DNA from: Pampus argenteus
Lineage: Eukaryota > Chordata > Actinopteri > Scombriformes > Stromateidae
DNA length: 64,000 nucleotides
Assembly (NCBI GenBank): GCA_036937835.1
Contig: CM072879.1
Coordinates: 3,532,001-3,596,000, forward strand
Reading direction: 5' to 3'
The notes beneath the pieces are model-generated. The model had not been told where the DNA came from, searched no databases, and was given only the letters and a program-made list of their open reading frames with translations. Every line of letters starts with the position of its first letter. Within the stretch, counting starts at the first letter, position 1. The position numbers and the translations under genes are program-made. Shown here one piece after another: positions 54,701 through 64,000 of the stretch.

Positions 54701-57700
54701 AGCCCCGATACATATCACAGTTACTCATAATGCTGAGCATTAGGGAATAGTCAAGTGTTTTTGATTGAGCTCAACTGGGAGATTTTGACAGTTGGAGTAC
54801 CTGGAGAAAATAGAATCGGAATCCAAAAGTGATTGGCTAACATGCTTTATTTTTGACAGAGGAATAAGCAACTTACAACAGATGGTTTTGTGCTAGAAGA
54901 AAGGGTGCAGAATGTAAGCACGATTAACAAACTGGTGTACACAGAGGTGAAATTCATAACTCTTAGTTAAAGTTAAAGGTAAGAAGTGACTAAGATATCT
55001 GCTAGTGATCTGTCATCTGTCATGTGGTTAATTATCAATATTAAACTTACACTGAATGCTTTAATTTCTGAATTAAAAAGGAAGAAACGTGTCAACCATG
55101 CTTGTCAGTTTCTGCTCGTCGCCAATAGACATCTTAAGATTACATGTTGGACCACAGTATTAAACAGCATTAAAGGACAGTGTTAAATATTGGCTCCCAT
55201 TTAGTAACATTAGAATTAGCAAAAACAATTCTTTATCTGAAAGAAGATAAACTGCCACATATTGATTCATTGATGTTCTTCTTTTCCCCTACTCAGCTTT
55301 ATTGTGTATCAGGTGTTTTTCAGCCTTGAAAGCTTGTTTCTTTCCCAGCAAAGACCAAAGATTTGGGCTTCTGATAATAAAATCAATAGCGTTCAGTGAG
55401 AGGAGCTCTCTTCCTTTTCCTCAGGCAATGCTCCGAGTGTGACCAGGCCAGCAGCGATGAAGCCGATATCGCCATGGAGACGCTACCTGACGGAACCAAG
55501 AGGTCCAGGAGGCAGATCAAAGGACCAATCAAATTCATCCCACAGGAGATGTCGCCAGAGCCCAAGAAACATCAAGTGAGAGGCACAGTGTGTATTGACA
55601 CATTGGAAATTTCAAATGTCATTATTAAAAAAAAATAGAACAAAAACCGCTTCTGCTGCAGCTGAAAATAATGAAGTTTGCATGCTCACCTCGTACTCCG
55701 CTATAATTAGAGTGTAACTGATGTCTGTGATTGATCTGTATTGATTACAAATAATTAACTTGAGTTTTCATTCGTCTCTCTTTAAGGTTATCAGAAAGTT
55801 GCACAAGGTGATAATGTGTTCCCCTGAGCATGAAATCACTTTTGTTACAGAAAGCGGTATAACTGCATACAGAAGTCAGATATGATTGCTATGATGTTTT
55901 TTACTGGCCGTTCTGCTCTTTTAAAAAGCACCAAAATGAGAACCCCAAAGAACTGTAGTTTAAGAATACATAGTCTGACCCAATTACACCACCTCCAAAC
56001 AACACCTTTAATCACCTTAATATATATCATTATTGGCATTCTACCAAATCAAATCCAAGAGGCGTTTTATGATTTAAAAAAAAAACTTTCTCAAGATTGG
56101 ACAAAACCAAAAAATGTGACTATATTTTCAATGACAACATTGTGTTGTGTGAACTTATAAACAATAGATATGTGTACTGTTGAAATGCTCAGCACCAGTG
56201 ACAGATTCATGCTTCCAGGCTACGACTGACAGTTTTGTGTCAGTGTTGTCATAAATCCTCTGGCTGTTTGCCTACAGCTTTTTCTTTGGCCATAAAGGAG
56301 CCCGGCGTGTGGACTGTGGTGTAACATTTAGTGTCGGCTGTGAGAGAGAACAGAAACCTTATCTGTACTGACCACGCTCTGATCCTGCGATACAGAGCAG
56401 CCTTCTCAAGAAGCACTCAGGATTGATATCTGACAGCTTGGTGGCGGTGGGGGTGGCGGGGTTGTCTTTCACTTCCCTTTTGTTTTTCCACTGTCAATAT
56501 CTGACCCTCTGCCACTCACCTGGGACATGAGGGAACTTTCCTCTTGTGACCGTGGCCGTTTGCAGCAGAGCCAAGTACCACTGAAGCTTCTTCTCTGTTA
56601 CAAATAGAGAAACGAACAAAGAAAGAAAGGAAGGTGTGTGTCAGACACTCTATCTGTATTAGAGGGGAACAAGCAGAGTTTGGGAGCACAGTGCCGGTCT
56701 GGGTTTATGTGTTTTTCTGTTCAGGTTTGGAAACCCTGGTCCTCGACATGTGCCGAAAAAACCCTGCTGGAGCTCTTGGGGATTAAGCAGCTTTCTGATT
56801 TTCCTCGCAGCCACAGCCACTCGGGCGAGGCACTTCAGTGTAGCATTTATCTTCAAATGCAAGGCGTGCGATGGCAGGCGCTAAAAGGGCCCTGCTTTGC
56901 ATTTTTAATGCTTTTACCAGGGCGCCCAAGCGCTGGCACTTCTCTAAAGCCATGTTTCAATTTATCAGGTCTGGCTAATTGACCTCCTGCTAGCCTCCGA
57001 GGCTGCATTGTGTATGTGTGAGAAAGGAGCGCAGAGTGTGCGTGCTCACACACATTTACATTTGGCCAAAAGGGCTAACACAGCCCACTGCCACCATGAG
57101 TCTCCTGGCTGTTATTCATGACCTGCAGTGGGTAGAGCCTACTGGAGGAGAACCTTTAAAGTCAACCTGTGAGCTGAATTTTATTTAGCATGGACGTTAC
57201 ATCGCAGCTGTAAAATTAATGCACCATAACACCCTCTGTCTGATTTTACACAGATGGAGAACATCTCAAACACTGTTCTATCTGAGCAGCCCGAGCTTTA
57301 TACTGGGACTATTCATTAAGACACATCTATTCTTCAGTGTAGGAGACATAAGAGAAACCAGCCAGAGTCAGTTTAATACTGACCATTTCACAGCATCAGC
57401 ACTTCCCTGATCCATGTGCATTAATTAATCAATGCACTAATTAACTGAAGGTGTTGGACCCAAGATTGGCACTTTGCTCCATCCATGGAGGACAGTAAAC
57501 AATACTGTAAACAAAAAACAACCTGTATACCCATTGACTGCTACAAAATATTGAAATGGTGTGAGAATTGAAATTAAATATGTTAGTTATATAGTACCAG
57601 TCAAACATTTGGACATCCGAGCCACTTGCTGACATTATAAGAGAACAACACAGTACAGAGTAGAGTTTCCCTCCCTAGCGAGCCATGTTTGGCCCAGTGT

Positions 57701-60700
57701 AGGGACATCAGTCTGCAATACACGTTTGCCAGCCAACTGTTGAGTTTTGTAGTCAGGCTAACTTACACAATGACTGCTAATTGGCTACAGCTGACAAGAT
57801 CTAAACATGAGGGAGCGTCTAACAGCACTGATTCTACCCAGAAAAGGCACAACAACAGGACGTTTTCCCAGTTCCTTCAACCTGTGCCAAACGGTTGTTG
57901 TCACTTCTGCATCATTATTTATTTACATTTTATATCATAGTGTATTTAATGTTTACGAAGTTGCAGCTTCTTTTACCGCATTGCACCTAGCTTATTGTTC
58001 TTTCATTTTGTTTACCGTACCTCTTTGAATCCAAATTATGCAGGTTAAAATTGCACTATAGTGTTTGTTTTTTTTGAAAAAAAAGTGATATACGGCCTAG
58101 CTAAGATATGTAAGGACTATAAGCCTGTTAATGAGGGGAGTGAAAACTGAGCAAAAGAACCCAGGTCCAAGGACAACAAACATGGTGGTGTGTGTAATTA
58201 ATACCATACCTTCAGTCTCTATTAAACGATTTTAGATGGAGAAAATGTAGGAACAAATCATATACGACTACAAATGCAATGGAAAGAGAAATATAATCAT
58301 TCAATATCAGTCAACTAGCTTGCTAATATTGTGGTTTTATTTGTAATTTAAATCAATCAATGCGTTGATGCTTGTTTAGGGTGATTTTTATTCTGTCAAA
58401 GATCGTAATTATTTCCACTGTAGTTCCATGTTTTTCATTAATGGTAAACTACGAAGGAGTGAATGCTTCTAGAGAATCTGAATCCATTCAATGCAGTGAT
58501 GGCAATTTCCCTCCCTCAGAGCAAATAGAAGGTAAATTTAAGGTGGAACTCTGAATTCTAGAGTCTAACTGAAGGTAGCAATAAAAAGGTCCTTCTCATT
58601 GGACTTGATTTACTGCTGCCTGCAAGCCACCACAGTGCTAACATTAAAACCTCCCATACGAACATATGCCATTAATCAGTTGGAAATTATGAGAATTAAG
58701 TTAATATATCTAGTTACTACCACTTCCTATGCTCTGTTAATTTCTCTAATCCTGTGTGAAATGATTCATGCTTGTTAAAGATCCACTGATGTACTTAATT
58801 AAAAGATTGATTTTGCCTGCCTGCAGTTTTAATTTCCTCACCTGAGCAGAGCCTGAGATTAGCTGTGTGGCTGAGCTCAACCGCGCTCTGCTCTGCTCTG
58901 ATCTGCTCTGCTCTGCTCTGCTCTGCTCTGCTCTGCTCTGCTCTGATCTGCTCTGCTCTGCTCTGCTCTGCCCACCCTCATAGATTACTTTTACAAGCAC
59001 AACTTTAATGCGGAAATTATTAAATAACGTCAGGCCTTTTGTTTGGTGCTGCAGCCACAGGAGAAAGACTGAGGGGGTCTACAGGAGCCAGTTGGCAGCA
59101 TTCCTGCAGTTAGCACTCTTAATGATAAGTGCTCCATCTGCCGAATGATGGCAAGCCAAAGGCGACGCGTGGAATTGTTTTCACAATCTGTTTAAATATG
59201 TTGTCGATTTTTCTTTCCCCTTTTAAAAAGCTTGCCAGCAGACGCTTGCTAGCAATAAGGAGATGTTTGATTATTTTTTTTTTTACTTCCTTTAATGCTC
59301 TATTCAGTCGCCAATCAGAAAGCCCGCTTGGACAACTCTCCAGAGCCTTGTAGTATATGGGAGTGTTGCTAGTAGTCCACTCAGGGCAGATTAGCTTCCA
59401 TATAAAAATGCGATTGGTGTCATGGCATGTTCAATGGTCATACTTAATGCCTCAGCATACGTAACTGTGTAAAGAGTTAGCCAGGAGCCATCAGCACAGC
59501 TCTCTGTTCAGAAATCTAAACTAGAACACCTTCTTCTATTATTTATTGAGTCACATATTCTGTAATTATTGACTTCTGCTAACGGATTGTAACGTGTCCA
59601 CTTATCCCACAGCATGGGGTTGGTTTCAGAAGTGGTGGGTTCACAATGAAATCATGGGTCAAAAAACAACAATCCTGTATTTATTTACATTATTTATTAG
59701 CAAAATGTCATATTGTGAGGGAAATGGTTGTCATGCTCTAAATAATAATAATACTAATCAACCATGTTATTACTGCACTAATTCAACTTAAAAATCTCAT
59801 TTATTTTCATGGGTAGATATTTTTACTGTCCTGCACTAAGTTATCTGTGAAGGATGTTCAGCTTTAGCAGGATATTAAAGGTGCTCTGCTGTATTTCCTT
59901 GAGGCCTTAACAAACATGTTGAGTGCATTTCCGTCTGCATAAAATATTTACATAGCAGATTATTTACATACATCCATGCTTGCAGATGTATTTATTTATT
60001 TTGTCAGAAAAAAAACATTTATTGACTAGCTGGTAATAAAATGGTTCAAAGGGTTAAAAAAAGAGCCACAGAACATACATACCTTTAGTAAAGCAGCTAA
60101 GATACAAGATTGAAAAAAAAATGTGTGTACAACTCATTAGTAGTAGTGGTGCAAAAGTCACCTCTCAGTAGAGATGGAGGATTATATTATCACCAGTTCA
60201 AGTGTTTTTATTTAGTATAATATTACTTGTCAATTAAAATTTAGTTAAAGTATTTATTCATGTATTTTAAAAACATGCAGAGGATGTAAGGAGTAGAAGT
60301 ACTCGTTAAAGACCCGCCTCTAAGGTAACCTATAGACCAAACAAAAGTCACTATGTGAGGGAAGGGCAGGCTGTATGAGGCTTGTTGCTGTGACTGCTTG
60401 GTAATATTTGAAGCCAAACCAGATAAGAGTATCAAATTTATTTATTTATTTATTTCTAATTAACTCCCGTTCTCTCATCTGGATTTTGAGGACTGTGAGA
60501 TGACGCTGGCAGGTTTTTAATTGAGGAAATCCGGCTGAATCTGGAAAGGATGGGAGTCAGTGGGACTTACACTCTTTTAACATACTTAGAGTCTCACTTT
60601 AGAATGGAAGTACATGATTTTACGATTTTAATGTAAATAGAAAATGTTTGTGTTTCACAGAGAACCAGAGGGCAGAAGAGGAAGAGAATTCCCATCTGTG

Positions 60701-61772
60701 AAGACAGAGAAGATAAAACTGAGGTTTGCCACTTGATTCATCTACACAAAGTTGTTCTAGATACCAACAGCTCTTCAAAAAAAACAAGAACTATCAATTA
60801 TTGCATTTATAGAAAAAGCAACAACACTGTTTGCATTATTTAAGAGTCTTTACCTTGCAAATGTTATTTTTATCTGAAAAATAATTAAAACCCTGAATCA
60901 TTCACTTATTATGTATTTGCATTGTTTTTGAGAGATGAGAAAATCAATATCAGTCTCATGTCTTTGTTAGACACAAAGCTGGAATCAGGGTTTTATTAGT
61001 GTAGCTTAGCATAAAGACTGGAAGCACAGTGAAACTGCTAGCCTGACTCTGGCCAAAGTTTAAAAAAAAAAGCTATCAACTCTTAATCTCACTAATTAAC
61101 GCACTGCATCTCGTTTAAGTTATCAGCACACAACTAGAAATGTAAAATGAAGTTGTGGTTGAAGTCAAGTTGTTTCCCCTTGCTTCTAGTTTTTCTGCAA
61201 AGCTGGGCTAATGACATCCTGGTTCCAGCTCTGTACTTAACACACAGACATGAGGCTGATATCGATCTTCTCATGTTACTCTCTGAAAGACAGCAAATGT
61301 ATTGGCCCCCAAAAACAGTTTGAAATACTTGAAAGGATGATAATAACTATTGCAAGACAGAGTGGCAGCAGTGCTGACAGCAACACATAGTCTGTGCCAG
61401 TTTTCATTGGCGTTGACTCACATACAGTCTACACATAAATGCGTTACGTCGAGAAACTGGAGTGTAAAGAATCCACACGGATCTAATACTAATATTGTTT
61501 TATTATTTTCATTAATTTTGTTGTGTCTGGCTAATATTGCTCCAGTGCACTCCACATCTCTCCCCAGTTTAACATTTCATTCCTTTTTACATCCCGACAG
61601 CCAACAAATGCACATACAGCACTTGATTCTAATCAGCCGTGTTTCCATAGGAACCACTGCCACGGGAACGCCGACAACGCCAGTCTGCAATGCAGAAAAA
61701 ACCCAAAGCTGATGACACGAGGACTGAGTGTACAACCTGCAAAGGGCCTGGCGACAACGAAAACCTTGTGAG
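24777..61772 (+). CDS. phf14: PHD finger protein 14, spliced gene, 3' end outside window
   Basis: This is a chromatin reader gene of the PHF14 family. Joined segments: 24777, 27108-27218, 28145-28923, 29622-29754, 39228-39387, 40195-40306, 41102-41239, 43420-43566, 44536-44806, 46133-46239, 47852-47947, 51096-51202, 51503-51634, 55425-55575, 60661-60723, 61651-61772. Every junction is GT-AG and the frame is kept throughout, giving 876 codons plus two bases. Domain order is acidic N-terminal half, PHD1 (C315 to C370), zinc knuckle (C378, C381, H398, C401), extended PHD2 (C434 to H491), coiled coil (about 618-682), PHD3 (C722 to C770) and the start of PHD4 (C863, C866). Known for the family: the PHD1-knuckle-PHD2 module binds the histone H3 tail, and PHF14 is nuclear and associates with TCF20/RAI1/HMG20A-type complexes. 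Agreement with the vertebrate protein as I remember it is near-continuous from PHD1 onward. The C-terminal part of PHD4 is not in this window. Confidence 0.96.
24778..27107 (+). other. phf14 intron 1
   Basis: Inferred from the exon 1 placement. Rich in GCTAGC-type motifs at 24890-25150; the remainder is AT-rich with no recognised gene. Two short frames inside it have no homology I know. Confidence 0.5.
27108..27218 (+). CDS. phf14: phf14 exon 2 (residues 1-37)
   Basis: This exon encodes the conserved N-terminus, beginning MDRG, then KRRQVKPLAA and the acidic serine motif DYDSSDDSDFEVGDAS. The acceptor is CTGTTAG at 27101-27107 and the donor is GTAAGT at 27219. The exon ends in phase 1 with a G that completes a glycine codon in exon 3. 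The RRQVKPLAASLL core is close to the mammalian protein, which fixes the reading frame. An upstream in-frame extension from 27005 crosses the acceptor and is intron read-through, not coding. Confidence 0.92.
27219..28144 (+). other. phf14 intron 2 with interspersed repeat
   Basis: Positions about 27470-27670 begin GTGTGGACAAAATATTAGGA and continue AACACCCCAATATAATGCAC, recalling a known fish repeat whose CCAATATAATGCA core also appears near 54110. The rest is plain intron. Confidence 0.5.
28145..28923 (+). CDS. phf14: phf14 exon 3, acidic low-complexity region (residues 38-297)
   Basis: This is the largest exon, 779 bp, acceptor TGATAG and donor GTGAGA. It encodes a Ser/Asp/Glu-rich region predicted to be disordered. 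Landmarks are a (Pro-Glu)6 tract at residues 122-134, the conserved block EPKKWNFRRNRPLLDF onward at about 159-196, two poly-Asp runs (221-228 and 230-242), an Asn/Ser stretch and a lysine-rich patch. The EPKKWN block and the closing EELTNDS motif match vertebrate PHF14, while the repeat tracts differ from the mammalian Lys/Glu-rich version. It ends in phase 0 at Asn-Glu. Confidence 0.93.
28396..28434 (+). repeat. In-frame CCAGAG/CCTGAG hexamer repeat coding (Pro-Glu)6
   Basis: Six proline-glutamate dipeptides plus a final proline are encoded by four CCAGAG units followed by two CCTGAG units. The hexamer sits inside exon 3 of phf14 and is frame-neutral to expansion or loss. Confidence 0.85.
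28693..28758 (+). repeat. In-frame GAC/GAT repeat coding poly-aspartate
   Basis: Eight Asp codons, one Asn, then thirteen Asp codons, in mixed GAC and GAT. The codon mixture means it is not a pure trinucleotide microsatellite. It creates a very acidic segment in the disordered N-terminal half of PHF14. Confidence 0.9.
28924..29621 (+). other. phf14 intron 3
   Basis: A 698-bp intron, GTGAGA to CCCCAG. Nothing else is seen. Confidence 0.9.
29622..29754 (+). CDS. phf14: phf14 exon 4, first half of PHD1 (residues 298-341)
   Basis: The acceptor is TTCCCCAG and the donor is GTAAGC. The exon starts in phase 0 and ends with one base of a glycine codon. It encodes the linker DALLDRSQTW and the first part of PHD1, ILICCVCLGDNSEDADEI, with zinc ligands C315, C318, C332, C335 and H340. 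This stretch is nearly identical to mammalian PHF14. A 9.5-kb intron then splits the finger just before ligand C343. Confidence 0.97.
34290..34520. repeat. Repeat related to the 60945 element
   Basis: It shares CCAGCTCTGGACTTAACACA, a following ATTGATATCAGTCTTCTCAT and AGCAAAT with 61225-61300, so both are copies of one family, here the distal part. Confidence 0.6.
38610..38890. mobile_element. hAT-like non-autonomous repeat fragment
   Basis: GGGTCGGCAACCCGCAGCTC followed by TTTGATCCCTCTGATCTGGC and CTCCCTGTGA resembles the terminal sequence of a widespread vertebrate hAT-derived element as I recall it. No transposase. Confidence 0.5.
39228..39387 (+). CDS. phf14: phf14 exon 5, end of PHD1 and start of zinc knuckle (residues 342-394)
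   Basis: The acceptor is TTTTCAG and the donor is GTGAGA. It completes PHD1 with C343, the WFCDAC motif (W365, C367, C370), and opens the zinc knuckle with C378 and C381. The GIFKETDAGR segment ends the exon in phase 2. The sequence SCELCPNQDGIFKETDAGR is a family hallmark and leaves little doubt about identity. Confidence 0.97.
39388..40194 (+). other. phf14 intron 5
   Basis: An 807-bp intron. A purine-rich stretch lies at 39545-39665. Nothing else recognised. Confidence 0.9.
40195..40306 (+). CDS. phf14: phf14 exon 6, zinc knuckle (residues 395-432)
   Basis: The acceptor is TTTCAG and the donor is GTAAGT. It encodes RWVHVVCALYVPGVAFGDID and LRPVTLTEMNYSKYGAK, with knuckle ligands H398 and C401. 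This is the bridge between PHD1 and the extended PHD2 in the histone-reading module. It ends in phase 0. Confidence 0.97.
40307..41101 (+). other. phf14 intron 6
   Basis: A 795-bp AT-rich intron with no recognised feature. Confidence 0.9.
41102..41239 (+). CDS. phf14: phf14 exon 7, extended PHD2 (residues 433-478)
   Basis: A 46-codon exon with phase 0 at both ends, acceptor GCATGTAG, donor GTGAGG. It encodes ECSFCEDARFARTG and the following CISCDAGMCRSYFHVTCAQ, giving ligands C434, C437, C448, C451, C456, H461 and C464 of the extended PHD. A frame-neutral length means skipping would remove most of PHD2 without a frameshift. Confidence 0.97.
41240..43419 (+). other. phf14 intron 7
   Basis: A 2.2-kb intron. 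Short frames at 41882-42291 on both strands have no homology I recognise. Confidence 0.9.
43420..43566 (+). CDS. phf14: phf14 exon 8, end of extended PHD2 (residues 479-527)
   Basis: A 49-codon exon, phase 0 at both ends, acceptor TTTCCTCAG and donor GTAAGG. It encodes DIADPFFAYCKQHADRFDRK, supplying the last ligands C488 and H491, then a basic segment KWKRKNYLALQSYCKVSLQE. The sequence is almost the same as in mammals. Confidence 0.97.
43567..44535 (+). other. phf14 intron 8 with transposon-end-like sequence
   Basis: Near 43955, ACAAAAGTACGTGGACACCT resembles the end of a common fish DNA transposon (AAAAGTATGTGGACACC). A T-run at 44466-44485 precedes the acceptor. Confidence 0.7.
44536..44806 (+). 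CDS. phf14: phf14 exon 9, basic linker (residues 528-617)
   Basis: The acceptor is AATGCAG and the donor is GTGAGG; the exon ends in phase 1. It encodes the conserved linker containing LQQYRAKAEL, TRPQAWVPREKLPRPLTSS, AIRKLMRKAELMGISTDIF and GRRKHKQPALTADFVNYY. A T-rich run of about 20 bases lies some 50 bp upstream of the acceptor. There is no recognised domain, but strong family conservation. The coding frame is clear because the neighbouring exons splice to it in phase. Confidence 0.97.
44807..46132 (+). other. phf14 intron 9
   Basis: A 1.3-kb AT-rich intron, no recognised feature. Confidence 0.9.
46133..46239 (+). CDS. phf14: phf14 exon 10, coiled coil first part (residues 618-653)
   Basis: The acceptor is ATATTCAG and the donor is GTCAGC. 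The split glutamate joins exon 9 to ERNMRMIQIQDNISEQKN, followed by KDKLENEQEKLHVEYNK. Heptad-like spacing of hydrophobic residues and high charge indicate a coiled coil, probably for dimerisation or partner binding. Confidence 0.96.
46240..47851 (+). other. phf14 intron 10
   Basis: A 1.6-kb intron with A- and T-runs (46560s, 47230s, 47380s). No gene. Confidence 0.9.
47852..47947 (+). CDS. phf14: phf14 exon 11, coiled coil second part (residues 654-685)
   Basis: A 32-codon exon with phase 0 at both ends; acceptor GTGCTACAG, donor GTACCA. It encodes LCESLEELLNVNGELRSEGQ then AMWTLLGGILGQ. The leucine-rich start continues the coiled coil of exon 10. Skipping would keep the frame. Confidence 0.96.
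47948..51095 (+). other. phf14 intron 11, possible conserved block at 50540-50900
   Basis: A 3.1-kb intron. 50540-50900 is unusually GC-rich and non-repetitive and could be regulatory. A diverged repeat related to the 13883 family may lie at 49725-49800. The acceptor is preceded by a long pyrimidine run. Confidence 0.6.
51096..51202 (+). CDS. phf14: phf14 exon 12, basic linker before PHD3 (residues 686-720)
   Basis: The acceptor follows a long pyrimidine tract and reads TTGTCAG; the donor is GTGAAC. It encodes KLNTPAVLKAPKERKPSKKE and then GGTPGKSSSLPAILY, ending with two bases of a serine codon. Lysine-rich, no folded domain expected. Confidence 0.95.
51203..51502 (+). other. phf14 intron 12
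   Basis: The shortest intron here, 300 bp, ending TTGTGCAG. Confidence 0.92.
51503..51634 (+). CDS. phf14: phf14 exon 13, PHD3 (residues 721-764)
   Basis: The acceptor is TTGTGCAG and the donor is GTGAGT. It encodes SCGICKKNQDQHLLVLCDTC, KLYYHLGCLEPPLTRMPKKT and KNSY, giving PHD3 ligands C722, C725, C737, C740, H745 and C748. The tryptophan codon at 765 is split over the next intron. Confidence 0.97.
51635..55424 (+). other. phf14 intron 13 with repeat fragments
   Basis: A 3.8-kb intron inside PHD3. About 54280-54545 is a reverse-orientation copy related to the 13883 family (AACTGCATCAATTAGTTGAT, GAAATGTTGCTGCTTTTCCT, then GTTGGACTGTTTGATAAGAT). No gene. Confidence 0.75.
54280..54545 (-). 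mobile_element. Degenerate MITE-like repeat, reverse copy
   Basis: Its order of motifs (ATCAATTAGTTGATTCACAG, GCTTCTGAAATGTTGCTGC, TGGACTGTTTGATAAGATC, GATGAGCATTTCTGACTG) follows the reverse strand of the common fish repeat named at 13883. Boundaries are approximate. Confidence 0.55.
55425..55575 (+). CDS. phf14: phf14 exon 14, end of PHD3 and linker (residues 765-815)
   Basis: The acceptor is TTCCTCAG and the donor is GTGAGA. It encodes WQCSECDQASSDEADIAMET, completing PHD3 with C767 and C770, then LPDGTKRSRRQIKGPIKFIP and QEMSPEPKKHQ. It ends in phase 0. Near-identity to mammalian PHF14 across MAMETLPDGTKRSRRQIK-like sequence supports the call. Confidence 0.96.
55576..60660 (+). other. 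phf14 intron 14 with repeats and possible conserved blocks
   Basis: A 5.1-kb intron. ATAGTACCAGTCAAACATTT at about 57591 looks like a Tc1-type end. 56640-57060 and 59040-59400 are non-repetitive and could be conserved non-coding elements. A pentamer array lies at 58885-58970. Confidence 0.6.
58885..58970. repeat. CTCTG pentanucleotide array
   Basis: About 17 copies of GCTCT with two GATCT variants, at intron 14. The antisense frame encodes a repeated Ser-Arg-Ala-Glu-Gln pattern that is not a gene. Confidence 0.95.
60661..60723 (+). CDS. phf14: phf14 exon 15, small basic exon (residues 816-836)
   Basis: A 63-bp exon encoding RTRGQKRKRIPICEDREDKT E, aligned with the mammalian RTRGRKR segment. 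The acceptor is TTTCACAG. The donor reads GAG then GTTTGC, which departs from consensus at +3, +4 and +6. The exon is phase 0 at both ends, so skipping is frame-neutral. This may be a basic nuclear localisation segment (KRKR). Confidence 0.88.
60724..61650 (+). other. phf14 intron 15 containing a full-length-looking repeat
   Basis: About 60945-61330 is a copy of the AGCTTAGCATAAAGACTGGA family: GTGTAGCTTAGCATAAAGAC, then GCTAGCCTGACTCTGGCC, and a distal part shared with 34290-34520. It occupies nearly half of the intron. Confidence 0.75.
61651..61772 (+). CDS. phf14: phf14 exon 16, start of PHD4 (residues 837-876)
   Basis: The acceptor is TTCCATAG and the donor is GTGAGG. It encodes EPLPRERRQRQSAMQKKPKA then DDTRTECTTCKGPGDNENLV, ending with two bases of an arginine codon. 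C863 and C866 are the first zinc pair of the fourth PHD finger; the rest (normally CDECRLCYHFGCLDPPL-like) was not found between here and 64000, so the next exon lies beyond the window. Confidence 0.96.

Positions 61773-64000
<2,228 letters not shown>

Noticed and set aside
58746..59000. Minus-strand frame with Ser-Arg-Ala-Glu-Gln repeats
   Set aside because: It is a translation of the CTCTG pentamer array.

Overview
This is vertebrate, almost certainly teleost, genomic DNA: AT-rich, with split genes, GT-AG introns, abundant dinucleotide and tetranucleotide microsatellites, and several interspersed repeats of types seen in percomorph-like fish. Repeat identities are from memory and were not searched. 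I found no bacterial, viral or CRISPR features.

One protein-coding gene is well supported. It is phf14 (PHD finger protein 14), on the + strand, spanning about 24.7 kb to beyond the right edge. I could place 15 coding exons between 27108 and 61772, plus a probable 5' exon ending at 24777 that supplies only the A of the start codon. All junctions are GT-AG and keep the frame, giving 876 complete codons plus two bases. The protein has a basic N-terminus, a long acidic low-complexity region, a PHD1-zinc knuckle-extended PHD2 module (about residues 312-491), a basic linker, a coiled coil (about 618-682), PHD3 (722-770), a basic linker, and the first two cysteines of a fourth PHD finger. The rest of PHD4 and the C-terminus lie past 64000.

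Positions 1-24600 hold no gene I can recognise. They contain microsatellites (a long GATA array at 4491-4657), repeat copies, LINE-tail-like sequence (18844-19390), a 53-bp minisatellite (17297-17961), and stretches that look unique and could be regulatory. One promoter-like patch at 13131-13400 carries a perfect CRE and a palindromic E-box next to a short possible first exon. In mammals NDUFA4 lies next to PHF14; I did not see its coding sequence here.

The introns (926 bp to 9.5 kb for most, 300 bp for the shortest) hold further repeat copies and a few candidate conserved non-coding blocks. The last visible intron opens with a long GT array starting 8 nt past its donor. The most checkable observations are the split start codon with a short upstream ORF and a perfect RFX X-box, the frame-neutral 63-bp exon with a poor donor, the poly-aspartate expansion, the GT array at the donor, and the minisatellite whose units carry a hairpin and a hint of four-unit higher-order structure.
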